From: Caldimicrobium sp964493015
GTDB taxonomy: Bacteria > Desulfobacterota > Thermodesulfobacteria > Thermodesulfobacteriales > Thermodesulfobacteriaceae
NCBI GenBank assembly: GCA_964493015.1
Contig: CAZBLU010000023.1
Coordinates: 1-24,290, forward strand
Reading direction: 5' to 3'
Length of the DNA: 24,290 nt
Positions 7,488 through 14,748 of this stretch are shown here, piece after piece (within the stretch, counting starts at the first letter, position 1; each line of letters opens with the position of its first letter). A program made the translations under genes and the position numbers. The notes beneath the pieces are model-generated. The model was not told the DNA's origin. It saw only the letters and a list, made by a program, of their open reading frames with translations, and ran no database searches.

Positions 7488-10400
7488 TAAAGATTATAAA
7501 GAAGAAGAGGATTTTCTTCGAGAAACTCCTTCAGAACTTTGGCCAAAAATCTATTTTGCCTCTCCAGATATAACTTTGGAACTCTTTAATAAAAAATATA
7601 TTCCCATTGCTCGGCTTAAAAAGGACTTTGATAAGATTATCCTGATAAAACTTAAAAACAATCATAAAAAGCCTCCTTGGAGAATTGCCGTATCCAAGAG
7701 AAAGTTTCTTACCGTGGGGATACTCCTTTCTTCTCTAATACCAGAAAAAATTGAACTTTTATTTACTTACTCTCACACCGACTGCCTAAGATATCTTCTG
7801 GAACACAGGGCTGATATTGCCTGTTTATACGACCGTTTTTATGAAAAACTAACCTCTAAAGAGAGGGAACCTTTTTCCCTTTACGAAACTATACCAGTTC
7901 CCTTCTATCACTATCTAATGGTTTCCCAGGATTTCTATCAAAGTCAAAAGAACAAACTAAAAAAGATATGCCATATACCTTATTTTACTAAGGTTAGTGT
8001 TAAAGAGATTGAAAAGCTACAAGCGGTCTATCAAAAAATAGATTTTCTCATAACAAGTCATCAAAGAAAAAATCTTTTAGAAAATTTACTGGAGCATCCA
8101 GGTATACTTATAGTTATTTATAGAGAAAACTTTCTTTATATTAATAAAGCTGGACTTGAACTTCTGGGATATACTCAAGAAGAATTTTTAAAACTTAAAC
8201 CTGAGGATTTAGTTTGTCCAGAAGATAAGAAAAAAATTAGGGCCATTATTAAGAGAAGACTTAAAGGTGAAAAGTTTAAAATGGTATATGAAAGTCTTGC
8301 TATTAAAACTAAGGACGGGCGCCTTTTGAACCTACTCCTCTTTAGTGAAACTATAATCTATGAAGGCCAATATGCTGGGCTTCTTATAGGCATAGATATC
8401 ACCAGAGAAAGACAACTTGAAACCCATTTACATATCCTATGCAGTGTTAACGATTTAATTATAAGAGTTGATAAAGAACAGGAACTTTTTGAAAAGATTT
8501 GTCAAACCTTGGTAGAAAAGTTTAAACTTAAATTGGCGTGGATAGGGAAAATTGATCCCTCTAAAAAAGAATATTTGGTACTACAGGCTTATGGAGAAGA
8601 AAAAGGCTTTTTTAAAAATAATTACTCTTCTTTCTTTAACTTTTTAAAGAGACAGCCCCATTCACCCGTTCCTCTTACGCTAAATACTGGAGAGATACCC
8701 ATAGTTGGAAATACCCAGGAACAACCCTTTCCTGAGAATATAAAAAAAGAATTTCAAAGAAGAGGGTTTCTCTCATGCGCAACTATTCCCCTATCTAAAG
8801 GTGGGAAAATTTATGGTGTATTAGTTCTTTACTCACCTCAAGCTCACTTTTTTACTGAAGAGCTAAAACCCATATTAAAAGAAATTTCTCAAGATATATC
8901 CTTTGCCCTGGACAAAATTGAACTGCTGAAAGAATATCAGTTACTTCACCAAGTAATGGAGGCAAGCAACGAATGGGTGGTGATCACAGATGAAAAGGGT
9001 ACTATCCTTTATGTCACACCATATGTAAGTAAGCTTTCTGGATACACCCGTGAGGAAATCGTAGGCCAGAATCCCAGGATTTTTAAATCTGGCTATCACA
9101 GTCAAGAATTTTACGAAATTTTGTGGAAAACTATACTTTCGGGCAAAACTTTTAACACAATTATAGTCAATAAAAGCAAAAGTGGGAAGCTTTTTAAATT
9201 GGAAGAGGCCATTCATCCTGTATCTCTTCCTGGCGGTGAAAAGAGATTTATTGCTATTGGAAAGGATGTGACTAAGGAGGAACATCTATTAAGAGAAATT
9301 GAGTATTTCAAATTTTTTGATCCCCTTACAGGGGTTTATAATCTCACTTCTTTTATTTTTAAAGTTAATGAAGAAATAAAGAATAATAATGCCCTTTCGG
9401 TAATGATCCTTTTAGATCTCAAGAACTTATCTTATATTAATTAATTAAAATTAATTAAATTATAATTGTGGAATATGGCAGGGAGATTAAATCTTAAAAG
9501 AAGTAGCTGGGAGATTAAAAAATTTGGTTAGAGAGGGAGACTTCATAGGAAGAGCTGGAGGTGATGAGTTTATACTTTGGATCTCAAGGCTACCTAATCC
9601 TGAGGTCATAAATAAAACTCTTGAAAAAATTAAACAAAGCCTTGACCTTCCCTTTGAAACTGAAAAGGACAAAATTAACCTCGAATATAATTTGAGTCTT
9701 GTTCTCTATCCTAAAGATGGTAAAACCTTCGAAGAACTCTTTGAAAGGGCAAGCCTAACCCTTAAACTTGCTAAAGAGGAAGAGAGTAAGTTTAAATTTT
9801 TTGATGCCAAGTTGGAAAAAGATTTTCAGAAATTTATCTCTTCGGAAGTTTTGATAATAAAGGCCTTAGAAAAGAACCTTTTTTACTTTTATTACCTGCC
9901 TATTTGGGATATCTCTACATACAAGATTGTGCATTTTGAAGCCTTGGTAAGAATAAAGGATGGACAAAAAATATATACTCCCGCGGAATTTATTGATTAT
10001 TTAGAAGCGAGTCCTTATTTAAGGAGCTTTGAGGCCTGGGCCTTTAGAAAAATTATCGAAATGATTCAAAAATGGAATCATCCCTTTGCTTTAAATATAT
10101 CTGCTCGCACCTTTTTTGAAAAAGATTTTATAAATCGGTTAAGAGAAATTCCACAAGATATTCTTCCTTATTTAGCTTTGGAAATCACAGAAAGGGCTCT
10201 CATTAAAGATCTAAGCAAAGCCAAAAAAAATCATTAAGGAGCTTAAAAGGCTGACCTCTCCTCAGAGATCTCTAAAGATTGCCCTTGATGACTTTGGTAC
10301 AGGATATTCTTTTCTAATGGAATTAAGAGAACTTCCTGTAGACATAATCAAAATTGACCGCTCCTTTATTGCCGATTTGACCAAAGGGAAAAAGGAGCTT

Positions 10401-10592
10401 TCCTTAGTTAAATCTATCATAGACCTTGCCCATAATTTTGAAATGGTAGTCTGTGCTGAGGGAGTAGAAACAGAAGAGCAGTTAAAGATCCTTAAGAGAT
10501 TGGGGTGTGACTATGTGATGGGGTTCTATTTTGGAAAGCCTATCTCTGAAGAAGAACTGGAAGGCTTACTCCTCAAGTTTAGGTAAGGGCAC

Positions 10593-10620
10593 TTGTTTTT
10601 TTAAAAAGAAAAATTAAAAT
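10593..10620 (+). promoter_or_regulatory. Weak putative promoter of tRNA-Ser
   Basis: TTGTTT (10593-10598), 16-nt spacer, TAAAAT (10615-10620), start expected near 10627, five bases before the mature tRNA. The -35 is poor and the stretch is A/T-rich, so chance is possible. Confidence 0.35.
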
Positions 10621-10631
10621 TAAACTGAGTT

Positions 10632-10723
10632 GGAGGGGTGCCCGAGTGGACGAAGGGGTGCGACTGGAAATCGCATGTATGGGGCAAAACCCCGTACCGC
10701 GGGTTCGAATCCCGCCCCCTCCG
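10632..10723 (+). tRNA. tRNA-Ser (anticodon GGA)
   Basis: Class II cloverleaf of 92 nt: acceptor GGAGGGG/CCCCTCC, anticodon stem TGCGA/TCGCA with loop CTGGAAA giving GGA (reads UCC and UCU), a long G/C-rich variable arm (GTATGGGGCAAAACCCCGTAC), T arm GCGGG-TTCGAAT-CCCGC, and discriminator G73 as expected for serine. CCA is not encoded. Confidence 0.97.
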
Positions 10724-10889
10724 TTTATCAATAAAAGTCTTTTCTACTTGATCTGTCACCTCTCAACTTCTTAATTCATCCATTGAAAATCCCTATCTAT
10801 ATGAACCTGAAGAACTCTTTAAAATCTTCTCTGCTTTGCCAGAAAGACTAACAAGGAAAAGAGGCCTCCCTGATCCCCCTTTATTTTTA

Positions 10890-10917
10890 TTGACTTTTTC
10901 CGATTTTTATCTAAAAT
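10890..10917 (+). promoter_or_regulatory. Putative promoter of the WPFY-repeat gene/coaD unit
   Basis: TTGACT (10890-10895), 16-nt spacer, TAAAAT (10912-10917), the same architecture as the promoter at 7168. The predicted start near 10924 is only about 4 nt before the ATG at 10928, so the transcript would be essentially leaderless; the AGGTGAAGG before the ATG would then lie largely upstream of the start. Either the promoter or the ribosome site is coincidental. Confidence 0.4.
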
Positions 10918-10927
10918 AGGTGAAGGT

Positions 10928-12430
10928 ATGCGCTATTGCCTCAAGCTATATTTCTTAGCTATCTTAATTATCCTATACCACCTTCCACTCTTTGCCTATG
11001 AGGACTCCCAAGAGAAAAGATTTAATCTTTGGCCTATAGTGGTCTATTCTAAAAACAAAGTTAAAGGTTATGAAAGATTAGAGGCCTTAGGCCCTTTTCT
11101 TTATAGGTATAAATTTGAAGAGGAAAATGGCACCTCAATTAGGCCTATTTATTCTTCTGTAGAGAGCCCTGAAGAAAAGAGGGCCTATTTCCTTTCTCCC
11201 TTAGGACTTTATAAAAGTGATAATGAGACCACTACACTTAAATTCATTCCCCTCGTGAATAAAAAAATAGAAAAGACCCCCAAAGAAGGGGAAGAGGGCT
11301 CTAAATGGGAATATTTTCCCATCTTTTGGGGTAAAACTGCTCAAAATGAGACTTATGGCGGCCTTTTCCCCATATATGGAAAATATAAAGATAGATTTGG
11401 CAGAGAGGAGATTACCTTTTTCCTCTGGCCCTTATATTCTAAGGTGACCTATGAAGAATACACCGCTCAAAATATCCTGTGGCCCTTTATCCGCATAGCC
11501 AAACCTAAGGATCCTGAAAATAAAAATTTTGGTGGTTTTAAGGTTTGGCCCTTTTATGGACATTTTAAAGAAGGAAAAGAGGAGAGAAAATTTGTGCTCT
11601 GGCCCTTTTACCTAAGAACCTTTTACAGAGATGAGCTGGGTAACTTTGAAAATAAATTATGGGTCTTTCCCTTTTATGGAAAGGAAGAGACAGATGTATA
11701 TGAAAAGACAGTTTATCTCTGGCCCTTTTATCAGAGAATTTGTGCTACAGATCCCTTTTATGAGCAGATTGATGCTCCCTGGCCCTTTTATAGACATATA
11801 AAAGGGGAAAAAAGAGAAGGAAAAAGATACTGGCCCCTTTATGGATATCTCAAAAAGGAAGATTCCTTTGATAGCTTTATCCTCTGGCCCTTTTATTTTT
11901 ACAAGGAGGATAACTTTTATAGAAATAATATGACTTACCTGGAAAGAGAGCATCGCTTTCTTCTCTTATCTAAGGAAAATCAGATCTATGAAAATAATAC
12001 CCTAAGTCGCCGAGAACTTCGTCTTTGGCCCCTTTATTACTCCTATGAGGATCACAAAGCTCAGCTCAAAAGTCAATATTTTCCAGCACTTCTCCCCATC
12101 TTTGATGAAGGCATGGAAAGAAACTATGGGGCCCTCTTAAAACTTTTAGAGAACTTTGAAAAGGGAGATTATAGAATAGTTAAGCTCCTCTGGGGATTAT
12201 ATAGATTTGAAAAAATGGGCTCAAGAGAGGTTCAGGAGCTTGCTTTTCTTTTAAGAAGAGTAAGGGATGAAAGGACTGATTATATTGAATTTTTTGAAGG
12301 CCTTATAGGCTTTGGCAAAATTGAAACACATCCAGTCCTCAAGATCTTTTATATTAACATTTTACCCTATAGTGAGGTAGAGAAAAGGCAAAATGTGTCC
12401 CAAGATAGCGGTTTATCCGGGAACCTTTGA
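10928..12430 (+). CDS. Exported protein of unknown function with WPFY/WPLY beta-repeats
   Basis: I do not recognise a named family. The 500-residue protein starts with a signal peptide (hydrophobic residues about 5-22, probable cleavage near LFAYED). Its body repeats a hydrophobic-aromatic strand roughly every 18-25 residues: LWPIVVY, LGPFLYRY, YFPIFWG, LFPIYGK, LWPLYSK, LWPFIRI, VWPFYGH, LWPFYLR, VFPFYGK, LWPFYQR, PWPFYRH, YWPLYGY, LWPFYFY, LWPLYYS and LWGLYRF, separated by charged turns. This periodic layout suggests a beta-rich envelope protein such as a barrel or propeller, which is inference. The last 100 residues (GALLKLLENFEKGDYRIVKLL onwards) look mixed or helical. The ATG has AGGTG/GAAGG upstream. 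The end overlaps coaD by 38 nt. Confidence 0.85.
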   Translation: MRYCLKLYFLAILIILYHLPLFAYEDSQEKRFNLWPIVVYSKNKVKGYERLEALGPFLYRYKFEEENGTSIRPIYSSVESPEEKRAYFLSPLGLYKSDNETTTLKFIPLVNKKIEKTPKEGEEGSKWEYFPIFWGKTAQNETYGGLFPIYGKYKDRFGREEITFFLWPLYSKVTYEEYTAQNILWPFIRIAKPKDPENKNFGGFKVWPFYGHFKEGKEERKFVLWPFYLRTFYRDELGNFENKLWVFPFYGKEETDVYEKTVYLWPFYQRICATDPFYEQIDAPWPFYRHIKGEKREGKRYWPLYGYLKKEDSFDSFILWPFYFYKEDNFYRNNMTYLEREHRFLLLSKENQIYENNTLSRRELRLWPLYYSYEDHKAQLKSQYFPALLPIFDEGMERNYGALLKLLENFEKGDYRIVKLLWGLYRFEKMGSREVQELAFLLRRVRDERTDYIEFFEGLIGFGKIETHPVLKIFYINILPYSEVEKRQNVSQDSGLSGNL

Positions 12431-12887
12431 TCCTATAACTAACGGCCATTTAGACCTTATAAAGAGGGCTCTTCAATTTTTTGATAAAATAATTTTAGCT
12501 ATAGGTGAAAACCCTGCTAAAAAACCTCTTTTTAGCATTGAAGAAAGAATATATTTAGCCCAAAAGGCTTTAGAGGAAAATAACTTAGAAAAGTCGGTGG
12601 AGGTTGCCCATTTTTCAGGTCTACTTGTCGATTTTGCCAAGGAAAAGGGGGCCTGTGTCATCATTAGAGGTTTAAGGGCTGTTTCTGATTTTGAATATGA
12701 AATGCAGCTTGCTTTGATGAATCGCAAGCTTTCTAATTCCATTGATACTATCTTTCTTATGCCAAGCCTCCGCTACATATTTCTGAGTTCTTCTATCATC
12801 AAAGAGGCTGCTAAATTTGGGGGCCAAGTGGATGACCTTGTTCCCAAGATAGTTGCCGAAAAATTGAAAGAAAAATTTGCCTCATGA
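12393..12887 (+). CDS. coaD: Phosphopantetheine adenylyltransferase
   Basis: Transfers AMP from ATP to 4'-phosphopantetheine, the penultimate step of coenzyme A synthesis. 164 residues, the usual length. Visible: YPGTFDPITNGHLDLIKRA (nucleotidyltransferase T/HxGH motif as TNGH), IIRGLRAVSDFEYEMQLALMNRKL (substrate and Mg sites, hexamer core), and LSSSIIKEAAKFGG (the ISS/T ATP-binding motif). The ATG at 12393 lies inside the end of the WPFY-repeat gene (38-nt overlap) and starts two residues before the first conserved strand. The stop overlaps the next gene's start (ATGA at 12884-12887), so the two are translationally coupled. Confidence 0.97.
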   Translation: MCPKIAVYPGTFDPITNGHLDLIKRALQFFDKIILAIGENPAKKPLFSIEERIYLAQKALEENNLEKSVEVAHFSGLLVDFAKEKGACVIIRGLRAVSDFEYEMQLALMNRKLSNSIDTIFLMPSLRYIFLSSSIIKEAAKFGGQVDDLVPKIVAEKLKEKFAS

Positions 12888-13594
12888 CTAAATTCTTAAG
12901 CCATTTTTTGCTTTTCTTTCTTCTGATCTTCTTCCTTTCCCTTCAACTACTTCATGCAGAGATCAAACTCTACTATGAAATCTATTATGGCTCCATAAAA
13001 TTAGGAGAAAGTCAGATCACAATTAATGACCGCCAATACATGGCCACAGCCTATACCACAGGAATTGGCAATGTCCTATATCCTTACACAGCTAAATGGA
13101 CAACGGAGATTGATAAGGAAGGTTACCCCCTCAAAAGCATCATTTACTCTAAGGACAGGTTTAAAGAGAGAGAAAAAATTATTACCTTTGAGAAAGCCCT
13201 CAAAAGGGTCACCATAGAAAAAATTCTTCCTAAGAAAAAGAATAAAACTATTTCTTTACCCTTTCCCCTTTATGACGAATTAACTGCTTTTATTGCCTCA
13301 TGGTCTCTTAATTATGTTAGCAATTCCAATTATGAACTACCCCTTTATGTTGATGAGGAAAGGCATCCTGTAAAGATAACTTTTAAAAGGAATACAAGTT
13401 GCACCTTCGAGAATCAAAATTTTACCTGCTGGGAAATCAGAGCCCTTTTGCCTGAAAAAAGTGAGCTTCTCAAACGTTCAAGAGAGGTTTACATCGTCCT
13501 TTTTCCCCAAAAAAAAATTCCTATAGAAATACGAGGTGTATTACCTATTTTTGGAAGCCTTACTGCCAAACTGAAGAAATATAGTCAAAGTTAA
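12884..13594 (+). CDS. DUF3108 domain exported protein
   Basis: 236 residues with a strong signal peptide (MTKFLSHFLLFFLLIFFL, cleavage likely after LLHA). The mature part fits the DUF3108 pattern: YYEIYYGSIKLGESQITI, an alternating beta domain with YPLKSIIYSKDRFKEREKIITF, LPFPLYDELTAFIASWSLNYV and a C-terminal PIEIRGVLPIFGSLTAKL. The function of the family is not established; it is probably periplasmic or outer-membrane associated. A 4-nt ATGA overlap links it to coaD. The stop shares TTA/TAA bases with the end of the convergent J-domain gene at 13591-13594. Confidence 0.85.
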   Translation: MTKFLSHFLLFFLLIFFLSLQLLHAEIKLYYEIYYGSIKLGESQITINDRQYMATAYTTGIGNVLYPYTAKWTTEIDKEGYPLKSIIYSKDRFKEREKIITFEKALKRVTIEKILPKKKNKTISLPFPLYDELTAFIASWSLNYVSNSNYELPLYVDEERHPVKITFKRNTSCTFENQNFTCWEIRALLPEKSELLKRSREVYIVLFPQKKIPIEIRGVLPIFGSLTAKLKKYSQS

Positions 13595-14496
13595 AAGCGA
13601 ATTTTTAAGAAATCTTCCATGAGTTTCCTGATTTTGACAAAGGCCTCATGGCTTCCCCCTCTATCAGGATGAAGTTCCAAAATCTTAGCCCTAAAAAGTT
13701 TGAGAACTTCCTTTTTGGAAAGAGATAAAAGGACTTCTACAGAAATATGTAAACTGTAAGCCAATTCTTGATAGAGGCTATTTTCTATGGTTTGATAAAC
13801 TCTGGGAACCTTCCTCCAGGGAAGGGCATCAAAATAGAACCAAACATAGCGAGATAGATATCTGGATAGGACCTCCTCTTCCATAAGCCCCATACGATAA
13901 TCAGGCTCTGATGCAATTTGACAAAGATTTTCCAAAAAGAGCCTATCTCTATCTTCCAGGTTATCTACCCTTTGCAAAGCAAAGATAGCTAAAAGATAGC
14001 GAATTCGCTCTCTAAAATTAAGACGGTCCTCCATATCCCAGAGTAGATTTTCAATCTCATCTCTTGATTTATTTAGGAGCTTATGATAAAAGGGGAAAGG
14101 GCGATTTACCACTCTTTGAGGCTCCCTGTGATCTAACTTTAAAACAATAAGCCTTAAGCGATCAAACCAGTGTATTTCTTCAGGTTTATAATTTCTAAGT
14201 TCCTGAGTTTTAATGGTCTTTCTGTTTTTAGAAAACTTTACCCATCTTTGGGCCTCTGGCTTTAAAAAGCGAAAGAAAAGTTCCTCAAGTTCAAATTGAT
14301 CAGTGACCTTCCCCTTCTCCGCTAATTTCTCTTCTAAATCAATAGAAAAAGCTACATCGCTATAATAGGTAATGAATCTCTCAGGAGTAGATCCTAAATC
14401 TACGAGAACTCTACTTTTAAAATATGGTTCTTCATAATAAGATTCGTTAATACTATACTGATAACCACCTGGACTAATTCTTCTGCTAATATACAT
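13591..14496 (-). CDS. Protein with C-terminal J domain
   Basis: The C-terminal 60 residues look like a J domain: helix II KKEVLKLFRAKILELHPDRGG with the diagnostic HPD, then helix III HEAFVKIRKLMEDFL. It could therefore stimulate an Hsp70/DnaK partner. The preceding 240 residues are not a known chaperone region: they are charged and helical, with a beta-hairpin-like N-terminus (YQYSINESYYEEPYFKSRVLVDLGS). The frame stays open to 14568, but I chose ATG 14496 (301 residues), since the upstream part overlaps the ferredoxin gene and contains its terminator hairpin. The ATG immediately follows the terminator's T tract and has no clear ribosome site, so the true start is uncertain. Confidence 0.75.
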   Translation of the reverse strand: MYISRRISPGGYQYSINESYYEEPYFKSRVLVDLGSTPERFITYYSDVAFSIDLEEKLAEKGKVTDQFELEELFFRFLKPEAQRWVKFSKNRKTIKTQELRNYKPEEIHWFDRLRLIVLKLDHREPQRVVNRPFPFYHKLLNKSRDEIENLLWDMEDRLNFRERIRYLLAIFALQRVDNLEDRDRLFLENLCQIASEPDYRMGLMEEEVLSRYLSRYVWFYFDALPWRKVPRVYQTIENSLYQELAYSLHISVEVLLSLSKKEVLKLFRAKILELHPDRGGSHEAFVKIRKLMEDFLKIRF

Positions 14497-14498
14497 AT

Positions 14499-14522
14499 AA
14501 AAAGGGGGCCTAATATGCCCCC
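14499..14522 (-). terminator. Intrinsic terminator after the ferredoxin gene
   Basis: Minus strand GGGGGC-ATATTAG-GCCCCC followed by TTTTT, 9 nt past the ferredoxin stop: a textbook Rho-independent terminator closing the dsr/ferredoxin cluster. Confidence 0.88.
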
Positions 14523-14531
14523 AAACTGCTT

Positions 14532-14720
14532 TTAGATTTCTTTTACGGTGATAGACCCTGTAGGACAAACTTCCACACAGGTCTGGCAGCCAAGACAGTC
14601 TTCAGGTCTTGCCACAACGGGTTTGCCATCACTGCCCTTATCATAGACCTGAGCAGGACAGGAATCAATACAAGAACCACAGGCCTCACAGGTCTCAAAA
14701 TTCACTGTAATTTCAAACAT
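14532..14720 (-). CDS. Ferredoxin, 2[4Fe-4S]
   Basis: 62-residue bacterial-type ferredoxin with two cluster motifs: CEACGSCIDSCP (residues 11-22) and CLGCQTCVEVCP (42-53), each CxxCxxCxxxCP. It carries low-potential electrons in the cytoplasm. A strong AAAGGAGG lies upstream of the ATG at 14720. It sits 28 nt downstream of the cbiA/dsrN-type gene and before a clear terminator, so it is probably cotranscribed with it. The location suggests an electron donor or acceptor in dissimilatory sulfur metabolism, but this rests on context only. Confidence 0.95.
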   Translation of the reverse strand: MFEITVNFETCEACGSCIDSCPAQVYDKGSDGKPVVARPEDCLGCQTCVEVCPTGSITVKEI

Positions 14721-14748
14721 TTTACACCTCCTTTAATGTGATTTTTAG

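Larger units (their letters stand above)
7253..10586 (+). pseudogene. PhnD-like sensor/PAS/GAF/PAS/GGDEF/EAL c-di-GMP protein, disrupted
   Basis: One gene in pieces. It starts at TTG 7253 (SVTFAVCPCDIERDLEFW). The 100-N gap is spurious, and joining the duplicated 55-bp flanks continues the frame into KDYKEEEDFLRETPSEL. Domains in order: PhnD-like substrate-binding domain (about residues 1-200), PAS (about 210-320, VIYRENFLYINKAGLELLGYT), GAF (about 335-480), PAS (about 485-600, VITDEKGTILYVTPYVSKLSGYT), GGDEF (DPLTGVYN before 9444; I-site REGD and GGDEF near 9533-9570) and EAL (FEALVRI, EITERAL, DDFGTGYS, KIDRSFI, AEGVETEEQ). Three lesions: a 19-nt TTAA-rich insertion (9442-9460), an in-frame TAA (9488-9490) and an extra A in an A8 run (10223-10230). 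Without the insertion the protein reads YINYNCGIWQGD-stop-ILKEVAGRL. No transmembrane segment is seen, so the sensor is likely cytoplasmic. An intact copy would make or degrade c-di-GMP. Confidence 0.85.

Noticed and set aside
7253..7546. Short open frames on both strands spanning the 7333-7432 gap
   Set aside because: They contain the N run and vanish when the duplicated 55-bp ends are merged; the real frame is the sensor gene starting at 7253.
9442..9460. Insertion sequence or transposon scar in the GGDEF region
   Set aside because: The 19 nt is simple TTAA-type sequence continuous with its surroundings, with no terminal repeats or flanking duplication; slippage explains it better.
9524..10237. 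Separate GGDEF/EAL gene starting at 9524
   Set aside because: It begins with a TTG in the middle of a GGDEF domain without a ribosome site; it is a fragment of the broken gene 7253-10586.
10317..10586. Separate 89-residue EAL gene
   Set aside because: It starts after the conserved DDFGTGYS and is the tail of the same EAL domain beyond the A8 frameshift.
11657..11953. Minus-strand open frame with repeated IKGPE/SIKGP words
   Set aside because: Antisense shadow of the repeated TGGCCCTTTTAT coding units in the WPFY gene; no start context or independent coding signal.
11423..12040. CRISPR-like array suggested by regularly spaced TGGCCCTTTTAT words
   Set aside because: Repeats are short and imperfect, always in the same codon phase inside a long open frame, and spacers encode protein; it is a protein repeat.
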